A stretch of 64,000 nt of DNA from Parelaphostrongylus tenuis (taxonomy: Eukaryota; Nematoda; Chromadorea; Rhabditida; Metastrongylidae): the NCBI GenBank assembly GCA_019055375.1, contig JAHQIW010005577.1:1-64000 (forward strand), given 5' to 3'. The notes under the pieces were generated by a model. The model was not told where the DNA came from, did no database searches, and saw only the letters and a program-made list of their open reading frames with translations. Of the stretch, positions 54,391-64,000 are shown one piece after another (position 1 is the stretch's first letter; every line of letters begins with the position of its first letter). Position numbers and translations under genes: made by a program.

Positions 54391-55790
54391 TTAATTTATC
54401 TTTTTGGGTCAATCACGAGGTTTTTATAATTTATTCTGTTTATATAACTGGCGATTCAATGGTTTTGTCTTTTTAATAGCCTAGAAAAATCAGCTTATCG
54501 ACAACCCACTACCCAACCACACATTATTTCACATCAAACCTTGATTTCAATCACATCAATCACAAGACAGTCTTCAATACGCAAAACTTCTCTTAAATTA
54601 TCTACTGAATTATCAAGTAGAGATCATGGGCATATATTTAGAGACTCATTATACACGTCTCGCATCAAAATAGTCCTTTATACTGTGCCATATCACAAGT
54701 GATTAAGAGGCATTCTTTCCTGCAGCTCAAGATTGCATTGGTGGCATTAATCAAAAGCGCTTCTTGAATGTTACGCTCTGATGTTTTGAGTTCCTCTGCG
54801 AAGGTGGCGACTTCAACTTTAGAAACATCTCAGTTATGTGCTTGTGTCCTATGCGAGTCTGCCGGAGTACCTGGTCTAAAATTGTCCTTCCTGCCTAAAT
54901 TTTTTTTTATGTGATTGCAAAACTGGCCTGCCCGTTTTCGTTGCGCGTAGACGGTCATATGAGCTACTACGGACTAGATAACATCTCAGAGTTTTGTGTG
55001 TATTCCAAAAGCCGTTGCGGATTTTTCTGAGCCTGCCTTGAACGAAAATAATATGGATATACATATATCGTTTAAAAATAAAGCAGAAACTAAAGAAACT
55101 CTGCTATTGTTGGAATGGATATTTCAAGGTGCCTCATTTTCTCCACACCTATACGGAAGAGCTGCGAATTCTCAGCCATTAGAAGTTATTTAATTCCTAA
55201 TCCAGTTTCAGAGATTCTATTCTCTTCCTTCTTCCAAATCGTGCACAAACAGCTGTTTGGCGCAATCTTTCCAAAGAGCCTTTTTGCAGGAGAGAGATGA
55301 GAGGAGAGTTAATGATTTAGGATGTTTTTTTACAATGTTTTTTTTTAGCACTCTTAATGTAGCCGTTATCAGATAGATTAATTTGTGCGCTTACAAAATG
55401 AAGCCAGTCATTTTTTAGTATCCAGCGGGTTGATTTTGTCTTCTCTGACGGTTCATTCAACAATTCAAAACACTTGTACGAATACCTCTTGAGTGGAATA
55501 GGTAGCAAAGCAATCACCTATTCATCTACAATAAAACAGTGGCCAAAAATCAATCACGCAAGCTTCACCTCGGACATTGAAATAGTAGCTAGGCTGGGTG
55601 TCAGTCGTTACTCAATTGCCAGACCTCTCTTTGTGTGAAATATTACTCGGATCACCCGAAGAATGAATATTCTGCATACCATTCAATATTTCCTCCCTCA
55701 GAGACGATGGTCTACGTCTCAATAAATTCGCATCGCTCGAAGTCTAGACGTACTATTTCATCTTAGCACCTTATTTGATCTGTCATTACA
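54391..55790. other. No feature recognised
   Basis: Several 60-66 codon frames, none with a domain. No shared repeat noticed. Confidence 0.4.
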
Positions 55791-55794
55791 GCCT

Positions 55795-56045
55795 TCTCCT
55801 TTTTCACTATGCAAATCTTCAGTACTTTTAGCATTCAAGTCGTTATTCGTTTTCTTCTTGAACGGCGTAAAATACTGGTTGAGCAAGTCTCTTTGCACCT
55901 CGTGGATAGCCTTGCCGCGACGTTCCATCGGGAGTTGTTGTTGGATGGTCCGCGACAGTTGGGGGAAGGGGGGAGGGGGAGTGGAGCCCGGCTCCACACT
56001 CGCCGTGACGAGCATCACAACCACTCGGCCCCTGCGCCCCACTAG
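55795..56045 (-). repeat. Coding-like repeat block b, copy 3
   Basis: A minus-strand frame of 94 codons (56042-55758) includes QQQLPMERRGKAIHEVQRD then FTPFKKKTNNDLNAKSTED, aligned with block b copies at 6165-6355 and 17500-17830. It is the longest uninterrupted copy. The + strand end is G-rich (55955-55990). Confidence 0.45.
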
Positions 56046-56659
56046 TTCATATTATGGTTAACTATTCACTTAACACCCATTAACTCCATGGAAATTATGT
56101 TTAAAATCTAATTCAAAAATCCACTCATTAAAAAAAGCGATCCTATCAAATCCGAACGGAGTATGGTCAGCTGTGTGCTGCACATACACTATGAACAATG
56201 AACCTGACTTAGGTGGAAAGGTTAGTGAAATAAGAAGCTGCATCTCTTACAACCACCTCAAATTAGTCATTGTTGTGTGTTTTTATCCTGTGCACGAATA
56301 GAGTAACTCTTCCTTGACTATTCGACTTCCGACCTAAGTGTTTCTCTACATGGGTGGTCTACCCGTTTCGGCAATGTCGTCATAACCGCATGCCATATGA
56401 AGAGTCCAGCGTACTGCAATCGCACTCAAGCGTTCTGCTCCTCTAATATTAATCACAAAGTCTTCTTTTGCTCATAGTCGCCCACACAGGTGTTTCCGAG
56501 TAATTTGAAAGCGCAACGCGTTTTGTGGATTACGATTACGGCAGATTTCTACAGCACGGTTTTTGAGCACTTTCTGATTGCTGCGTTTGCCTTTTTCAAG
56601 GTGAGAGATTACTTTGAAGAGCTTTCCTCTACAGGTTTGGAGGAGCACTATTTTGGTCA

Positions 56660-57034
56660 TGAGATTTAGTGATGCGAGAGACTATTGGAGCTTGGGGAGA
56701 TTATACAGTTAGGAAGACGGCCAGGAAGTGTTTTGCAAAGTTTAATGCCAGAAAAAGCAGGCTGGAGGATCAATATGCATGGACCGTCTACAGGAGGCTC
56801 TATTAGTTTTGCGCGTCGTTTCAGTAGCATTTATCTCTACGCGCCATTCGTCCACGAGTCACAAGTGAATTTGTTTCCTATATAACCCATCTTAAGTTAG
56901 TATAGTCAAGCTGCATACCAAAAAGTTCGCAAAAATGCGCAATTGAACGATACCAATTTCAAGAAATTCTAATTACTTCTGACTAACGAATTTGGTATCA
57001 ATTGTACATGTGCCAAAACTCATGTGACGACCTA
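56660..57034 (+). mobile_element. Mariner relic, second copy of the 48639-49211 type
   Basis: + strand 56700-56810 translates to a mariner helix-turn-helix (ARKCFAKFNARKSRLEDQYA). The right end TGACGACCTAA (57024-57034), preceded by TGCCAAAACTCATG, is the mariner terminal repeat as at 49190-49211. The left terminal repeat was not found. The open frames here end in the same YAPFVHE-type translation as at 48808-49020 because the DNA is homologous, not because it is a gene. Confidence 0.6.
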
Positions 57035-58510
57035 ATATTTTTAATGCCATAAAGCAGTAAGAAGGCCTTTCCAGATGGACATTTTTGAAATCTACGAGAG
57101 AACCTTCGAAAATTGAAATATCTTGTGTATAACTCTCTTCAATAAGAATCGCTCTAATAATCCTCCAAATGGCACTTTGATATTTGGCCTTCACGCGACG
57201 CAATCGCCGAGTGATCCGGGCGCATTTCATTGGTAGTGTGATAGTTTTATAATGAAATTTAATTTTTTCTCTCCGCTAAAGAGAGTTTGATCGTCAATGT
57301 ATTCCCACGTCAATGTATTTCCCAGTTTTAGCAAGATATTTTAGGCAAAAAGTGTCAAGTCTTTGCACACCACCATAAAATTCATAATCGTGAAACTTGC
57401 AGAGAGAAGTAACTATACCTAAGTCTATATTTTGAGTGAAAGATTTTGTGATGTCTTTAGCTAAATACAACAAAATCCGTGCTCGATCACTTGTTGCCAA
57501 GCAGTTACAATAAGAATGTTGGTGGCGAAGTCAACAATTGCATGGCAAACATGCTCTTGTGGCACATGCGGGTCTGGGAGCATTGATTTAGACAATGAAA
57601 ATTACGATTTGGAATTAAGAGGCTATTAAGATCCCACAATAAGTAGAAAGCTGGTCTTGGGTTTTTGCTTCCTGTTGCTGTTGAATGTTGAGCAATATTT
57701 TTGATTGTAAGCATATATGGATGAAGGTCAAAGGCATGAGTTGTTTCTAGAGAACTACTCCTCAATTTGAATTTGAATTCTATCGAGGGGAATCCGGGTA
57801 CAGACTGAAAGCTTGTTCATACATGATTTTTCTAAAAGTGGTGCATTACATAAAAAAAAGTGTTTCGACAAGAGTTCCACAAAGTCGTCGAGAAATGTGA
57901 AAAAAGATCCGAAATGCGTTGTGTTCGAAAGGATGTAGTTTACGTAATGAAAACTGAAGATTTTCAAGACAACTGGGGCGTTCCTTTTTGTTCATAAACG
58001 TCAGTATTAGTCTCTTTAGTGTTTTTTTACTAAATTTTTTGCAGCAATAAGATTTGTTTTGAATGAAGTTTTTCCTACACAATTTCAGAAAATCCACTGC
58101 GAAGTTCAAGCATCGCACTCAGAAAGTTTTTTCCAGTTAGAAATCGTGTTATAATAGTTTCTAAAAACTAGAGCAAATGCTAAAGTTTTCGTTTCTCAAG
58201 CTAGAACGATTACTAATAGTCTAGTGAAAAAGACTGTGTTCAGCAAAAAAGGTTGAGCAAAAAATGGAGAAAATTCCACAGGGTGCAACTGCGCACCGCA
58301 CAATCCGCATTGAAGATTGAAGATTTTAGGATATCTTGGTGTTACTATCATACAGAATATCTTTTTAGAAGCCAATCAGTATTTCTCAATCTTTTTAAGT
58401 CAATAAAATCTTTTTAGAATTGAAATTTTACGATATAAGTACTAACAATTCCTCTGGTAAAGTCGAAACAGCGAACTTCTTACGGCAAAACACTGCGTTA
58501 CCTGATAACA
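57035..58510. other. No gene recognised
   Basis: Open frames up to 90 codons on the minus strand (57846-58118) overlap the dispersed GCGAAGTTCAAGC/TTTTTTCCAGTT repeat also seen at 14160-14230. Nothing supportable. Confidence 0.4.
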
Positions 58511-58914
58511 TATCTTAAGCCTATCAAGAGGTCTGTTATGGCACTTGTACAATGCTGGACAGGCGCTTCGGCATTGCAGCCTCATCCGTATCACGGTGCC
58601 TTTCGATTCAGTCAATCCCTTGTAAGGCGATAGATTTTGTATATAAAGGAATGAACGCTAAAAAAAACATTTCACCTCACATGAGATGACAGCCATGCCA
58701 GCTATGAGCGATCGACTGTTGGCCACTGCAGTGTTGGGGATTGTATCATCTGATTTGTTTATTTGCCGTCAAATTTTTTATATTCAGAAGTTTATCTTCC
58801 TGCAAGGAATGGGCTGAACCGAAAGGCACCGCGTTATGATGCGGTTGCAATGCAGAAACACGTGTCTGACACTGTATAAGTGCCATAACATACCACATGA
58901 TAGACTCAAGATAT
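58511..58914. mobile_element. Foldback/TIR element, about 404 bp
   Basis: Left end TATCTTAAGCCTATCAAGAG then GGTCTGTTATGGCACTTGTA. The right end inverted is ATATCTTGAGTCTATCATG then TGGTATGTTATGGCACTTAT. Arms match for about 115 bp, through GGCATTGCAGCC/TGCATTGCAACC and CGGTGCCTTTCG. The 170-bp interior has no coding sequence. Same family as 16282-16784. Confidence 0.85.
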
Positions 58915-61254
58915 ACTATCATAATCGATACATTTTGTGTGGAACGAGGTCTATAAAATGGACAAGTGTGAGATTACGTTGATCTTCATAAATTAAGTTG
59001 TCTTTTACCGTTAATAGAACGTACCACGAGAGTTTTTCATCAATCAAGCTTAGTATTTGAATCAGGATTTTGGGCTTATCCAACGATTGGAAGAGCGTAG
59101 AGAAATTAAAAAAGTGTTATATAGCAACTGAATAGCTCCTTTTCATAACGTTGTGATTTTCTCGCCTAAACATAAGCAAATTTTCGAGACATTAACGTTC
59201 TTTTTTCTACAAAAAAGCCTTATAGAAAGTCTTTTCCGTGATTTTCCATGTTTTAATCACGCTAATGTCTCCTTAAAACATAAATATTAATACTCAAGCT
59301 GTGTGGAACGAGCGCTAATGCAATTTTTCTCACAGGTGACTCGGCAATGAGTGTATCATATATGACACAAGCGAGGCTCAAATGGCTGTAAAAATGTGTA
59401 ACGATGACGGAAAAGTACCAGGAAATATTTTGGAAACAAAACTTTGAAACATCAGTTAACAGAATGTTGTAAGCCTTCCAGAGGTCGAATATGAAAGGCT
59501 TGAAATATTCTATCACATTATATTGAATTTTTAAGAGCAGCCTCAGGGTAGTCAATCGAAAGCTTTTGCTAGTGTTGCATATCTCTCATGACAGCCGTAA
59601 ACCATACAATCGATAATCACGAAAAAACGCAACATCAAGTGAATAATTCACTTGGCAAGGAGTGATACTTTTTCGGTCATGATTCCTAATAATAGTATGG
59701 GAGAGCAGCCAAATGGCATGTGGTACTGATGGAGCTTGCGAGAGAGCCGAAAGATATGTCTACCAGAAGAGATGCCATATCAGGCTTTTAAAAGGTTTGA
59801 AACGTTCTAGTAGACTAAAATGAACGATGGCTATTTGAAAAGAAGTTTCTTTATAATCTATTCAGAAATTTATCCAATACGATTTTCTGCCAAAATTACG
59901 AAAGTGTCTGATCGAATAGATTGTGAATCAGCTTGACCTCTCTAGACTCTGGAAAAGACGAAATCGCCAAAAGGTTGGCCGTTGCATTATTATCGTCCTG
60001 TATCACTGTATGCAATGAAGAGTACTTTTGAGGACTTCGCATCTGCTTAGCTAAGAAAATTGTGCGATTTTGTGTATTTCTACGTAGAGAGAAAAGCCAG
60101 CACTCAAGACACACTCAAGACTGACTATCGATCGACTCCAGAAAGTCTGCCAAAAAGCTCTGTGAGACGAAATACGATATCAAAAAGCGTAAGCACTCAA
60201 ATCCGTATGTACGGTCTGTTTGATAGACCATCGCATATATCAAAATCACTATTTACAGTTCCGAAGCGTTAAACACGTAGCTCAAAATCAACTCACAGAT
60301 ACGTCTCAATTCTCATTAGCGCCTTGTTGTAGACGATGATTCGAGTTAAAATTCTTCGAACAACCGTTGGCAAGCTTATCACGTCATGGTCGACTGTTTT
60401 GTTCGAATCGATCATGATTAGTTTTACGTGATACACTTATACAACAAAATCAACACCCTATACATGAACCGAAATCGCTTAACGAAACTCGACCTTCATT
60501 CTTATGCCGTGTCGTGGCTAGGTCTGCATCGTCGTACACGCATCGGAGTGATGAAAACTCAAGTTTGTGAAAAGCTACATACAAGGAGATTGCAAATTAT
60601 ATAACATGCTTCACAACGCCACATAGTGGTGCATTTTAAAATGGATATTGAAATGCTTATATCTGACTCTGTCAGAGGAGATAAGAAGGAAATGAGCTTT
60701 GATAATTTTTTATCACTAAGGCTTTTATTAAAATGCTCAGAAGATTGAATCGACAAGACACATATGTTTATTCATCTTAATTCTAGATTGCTCGGAAATG
60801 ACTTGCACTGTAGAGTCATCCAACAGACTTATCGTGGACTAAGCTGATATCGATAGATAGAGTAATAAAGATGTTAGTCATACTGATATTTATATCAACC
60901 AATACTTCCTAACTACGGCTGAAGTGTGGCTGATGTAAAGCGGTGCACTTTTCCCTTTTCACTATTTTCAAGTTTTTCACCATTTTTAAGTGAAATTCTT
61001 ACTATGAAGGTATCATCGAAACATCATCAGAATTCATTAAAATATCATAATCAAGAATGTTATCAAAAATAGCTATTTCAACTCATTCATCGACGCTCGA
61101 GCCAGAACACACTCGATGACTTCACAATTGCTTGTTCATTCATTTGTGAGAGATGAGATAAACCACCTGTGAAGCAAATCGTTTTGGATAATCAGACAAG
61201 ACAGTGTCTGGATGTGGTAATTATTGCATTTGGTTCTCGAGAAAAACGAGACAA
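58915..61254. other. No gene recognised
   Basis: Includes another copy of the dispersed AGAAAGTCTTTTCCGTGATT repeat near 59223. Frames of 65-97 codons lack domains. This is the stretch downstream of pseudogene C. Confidence 0.4.
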
Positions 61255-62113
61255 CTACCTATCGTTAGCAGTTGTGTGGGCACTGAACGGATACCGATAT
61301 GAAAGAGGCGAATGGAACAGAAAGATGATTAAGTTGTAAATTAGCAAGCTATAAATTCAGTTTAATAGCATAAATCATGCTAGATAATCTGCCGCTTTCA
61401 ATCGAGCAGATTATTGAGCAGATGCAAAACAAAAATCTAGGAAGGATAGAAGGATTCATATGTCTTCTTCTTTTACCACTTCCAGTTCGACATAAGGAAA
61501 AAAATCAAACAAGAGCAACTCTTGTTACCGATTGGCATCGTCGAAATACGACTTTTGCAAACAAAAGGCCACCTGATTTCAGTTTTAATCATTGTGCATT
61601 GAAGCATTCTCCCATAAACCATCATCGATACAAATTTTTGCACATGAAAGGCTTCCTTCGAAAGTATCGAAAATAATTGCGAGGACGAATAGTCACCATC
61701 GAATTGCTCAAAAACAGTTCATAATAACATAAGAATACTTCGTAATGGTCTCCCGACTTTTCTGTGCTATGGCCTTCCTGAGACAAGATTTCTTATAGGA
61801 TTACGATAGACGTTTTATGTTAAAATCACCTACAAAGCAGGTTAAAAGCACACTAATTTGCACTCACCCCTAAAACACTCGGTACAGTTCCCACGTGAAG
61901 AAAGTAGTGAAGAATACGGCCCATCTACTCGAAACTAGTGGACAAATACAGCAAATACTAATTTCTTGGTAGAAAAATAACACATTTTGGCACATGACCT
62001 AGAACAGATATGAGGAATCTCGTTTAAGGATTCCTGACAACATAATTCATCCAATGTTTACCTGACGTCTTACGTGTATGAAGAAGCGCACTTCCATTTG
62101 GTATCGTTTTTTT
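61255..62113 (-). pseudogene. Gene C: truncated Srx-class receptor pseudogene
   Basis: Last three exons of the A/B family. 62113-62074 (KKRYQMEVRFFIH, where A and B end FFKQ); 61998-61868, exactly 131 nt as in A and B (VMCQNVLFFYQEISICCICP, then TWELYRVF-stop-G in place of the ELCHALDG motif); 61333-61255 (LIIFLFHSPLSYRYP, stop TAG). Two lesions: an in-frame TAG one codon before the end of the second exon, and the last acceptor changed from TTGCAG to TTACAA. Exons 1-4 were not found upstream; an RTE fragment begins at about 63120. It is therefore a 5'-truncated, dead copy. Confidence 0.8.
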
Positions 62114-62129
62114 CTGAAAGACACTTGTG

Positions 62130-63119
62130 GACATTCCATTGGTGTTACAAAATGTCCTCCTATTAAGACACAAGGTTTTTATTAGACAAAGGTCTCCTGA
62201 TAAAATTTCCTCTTCTACTTCTAGCTATCAATCTATCTGATTTCAAAAAGCTACGGTCTTGATAAAAATTGTCAACCGACCTCGTAAAAAATTTAACATG
62301 AATCTTTTCATAGGATGAAATTCGATTTCATCAAAAGGAGGTTACCGTCAAACAATATTTGTATCTAGCAACGTTACAGTCGACTTGACGTTTTTTAATG
62401 GAAATGTCGAATTCCTGCTCAGTTGGTGAGAAGCTACTGTGGCGCAATGAATGCAAATTGTGCTGGAGCTCGCGCATTGTGTGAAGATGGACCGTGCAGA
62501 TATCCGAATATAGTAATGAACCTCTCTGGTGATCCTTACGTAAAGTTAAAACTGGTCTACGCTGTGATAAAGGATATGTTGGAAATATGTTGTCATGACA
62601 GCTGATGACAAAAACATAAGCATAGAATATTCTTAAGGTGATAAAGCAATATTTATGGTGAACTCCTATTGTCGCACGCATTTACGTAGGTAATAAATAG
62701 TCATGTATGCAAATGATGTTATAATACTAAACGAAACTCAGCAAGTAGAGTTGTATGATAATTTTTCAGTCACCACGAGACACCTTACAGAGATCCCCGG
62801 ACCTTCATGACGAGGTCCGACGTTACGGGTGAGTGGTTATACTTACCTACCTCGTTATGAAATTAACGAGGAAGAGTTTATCGCATGAAAGATTTTCTCT
62901 TTATTCCCCGACTTTCTTCTTTCTGCTATCTAACATGCCACTTCGTCGGTGAGAACCGATATAACATCTGCTTCAAAAAGGATATAATCTAAGCAGATGG
63001 AGAATCTGCTACCATTTCTCAGCAATGCGATGGCCCAGTTTCTCCATGTGTGATCCAATACACAAGATGCTCTTTCAATTGAATATCAACCAAACCGTGT
63101 TCTTTTATAGAAAGAAAGA
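62130..63119. other. No gene recognised; possible trace of repeat X
   Basis: 62430-62515 contains GTGTGAAGATGGACCGTGCA then GATATCCGAATA, resembling the end of repeat family X. The remainder shows nothing recognisable, including no upstream Srx exons for pseudogene C. Confidence 0.35.
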
Positions 63120-64000
63120 TACAAAAACAATATCCCAGTATGCTCGCGATCTGCCGCCCATTAGTCTAACAGTCAAGTAAACCTAAGCAATGTTCACTGA
63201 AAAAAACGCCGAACGAAGGACTAAAATAGGCACGGTTCCGAAAGAGATTTAGTGCTCAAGACTCGTCATAGCGAAAACAAGTCTCATTGATGTCTTGCGA
63301 AAGTGCAGAAGATCTCTATGTATCACACAATCGACCTAAATGAGTCCCTTTGAGGGTTCAAGTCAGTTCAAGCAGAAGCCACTAAGGTCCTCGTAACCAA
63401 AACGTCCTTAACAATTATGCAAAAATTCTTTTGAAAGTTGTATCAAACATACCATCATTTTACAGGAGTTTTATACAACTCAAGAAAGAGGCTCGGTAGA
63501 CGATGTAGCTCTTCTAACATTGTTTGCTGCCGCCTTTCAAAACGTCGTCCATGCAGTAGATTACGTCAAAATTGGAGCGAGAATAGATGGTCGTCATTTA
63601 CAAAATAATCGCCTTACAGATGGCATCATTCGTACAAATCAAGCATTAACACTTGTTGGAAGAATGTCTTCCAACTTCAGAATACTTTTAGAAAAATTGA
63701 GTTTTGACTGTTTATGAAAAGCGGCACTCACGAAAGAAGATCTGGTTTCATATGCCTTATTTATTCAGAGCGAAATAAACAACTTCGAACACATTACACC
63801 TATCTGGGTTGAAAAGTCAATAGAACTTATCTTTAGAGTAGAGTAGGAGAAAGCGAGCGGTTTCAAAAGGCCTCGATGATTTTCGAAGATCTTGTAGAGA
63901 GAGCATAAAGTACACAGTTCCATGCTGAACTGAACACACAGCTTTTCCTGCCTTAGTGTGTCTCGGAAACGTGGTCTCCACATAAAAAGGACGAAAAATC
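63120..64000 (+). mobile_element. RTE-type retrotransposon fragment, runs off the right edge
   Basis: + strand: decayed RT motifs from about 63140 (counterpart of NYRPICLL), then LFAAAFQNVVHAVDYVKIGA and RIDGRHLQ (63520-63605), a worn FADD-box segment, then LEKLSFDCL (63690-63716) and, in other frames, a SYVYLGREVNMM counterpart near 63800 and a SETWSPHKKDEK end at 63960-64000. The element continues past the window. Many stops and frame changes. Confidence 0.7.

Noticed and set aside
54184..54429. 81-codon Arg-rich frame
   Set aside because: Lies within repeat family X and is not conserved as an open frame in the other copies.
1..64000. CRISPR array, rRNA genes, bacterial operons
   Set aside because: No spaced identical short repeats, no rRNA-like sequence and no dense coding were seen; gene structure is eukaryotic.

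Overview
The window looks like nuclear DNA from a parasitic nematode, most probably a strongylid hookworm (Ancylostoma-like). The reasons are: small coding exons separated by long AT-rich introns with nematode TTTCAG-type acceptors; chemoreceptor genes of the nematode-only Srx class; and repeats dominated by RTE-type non-LTR retrotransposons, mariner and piggyBac DNA transposons, tRNA-derived SINEs and foldback elements. Species assignment is inference from recalled resemblance to hookworm repeats; no search was run.

Only three genes are well supported. All are on the minus strand and are paralogues of one Srx-like 7TM chemoreceptor: gene A (8033-17291), gene B (41140-47467) and a decayed copy C (61255-62113). 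A and B share exon number and nearly identical exon lengths (72, 161, 224, 170/173, about 49, 131 nt, then a variable last exon). C keeps only the last three exons and has a premature stop and a lost splice acceptor. They form a dispersed tandem array, spread out by transposon insertions in introns and between genes.

Everything else recognisable is repetitive or mobile. Left part (1-8 kb): an extreme A/T-only island, an RTE fragment, two head-to-tail mariner relics, tRNA-containing inverted-repeat elements. Gene A introns hold a 500-bp foldback, an antisense RTE fragment and two microsatellites. 17.5-31 kb: an unclassified coding-like repeat, a 208-bp higher-order tandem repeat, a foldback element, a piggyBac element with both ends preserved, and a (CA)n/(GA)n tract. 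31-41 kb: a minus-strand RTE element broken by an inverted RTE fragment, a composite TIR/tRNA element, and a SINE with a 12-bp target duplication. Gene B introns hold a second SINE sandwiched between two (TA)n tracts, a short palindrome and a dispersed repeat. 48-64 kb: mariner relics, two RTE copies in tandem, foldback ends, pseudogene C, and an RTE fragment that runs off the right edge.

No rRNA, functional tRNA, CRISPR array or intact transposase was found. Most open frames outside the Srx exons are by-products of AT-rich or microsatellite sequence.
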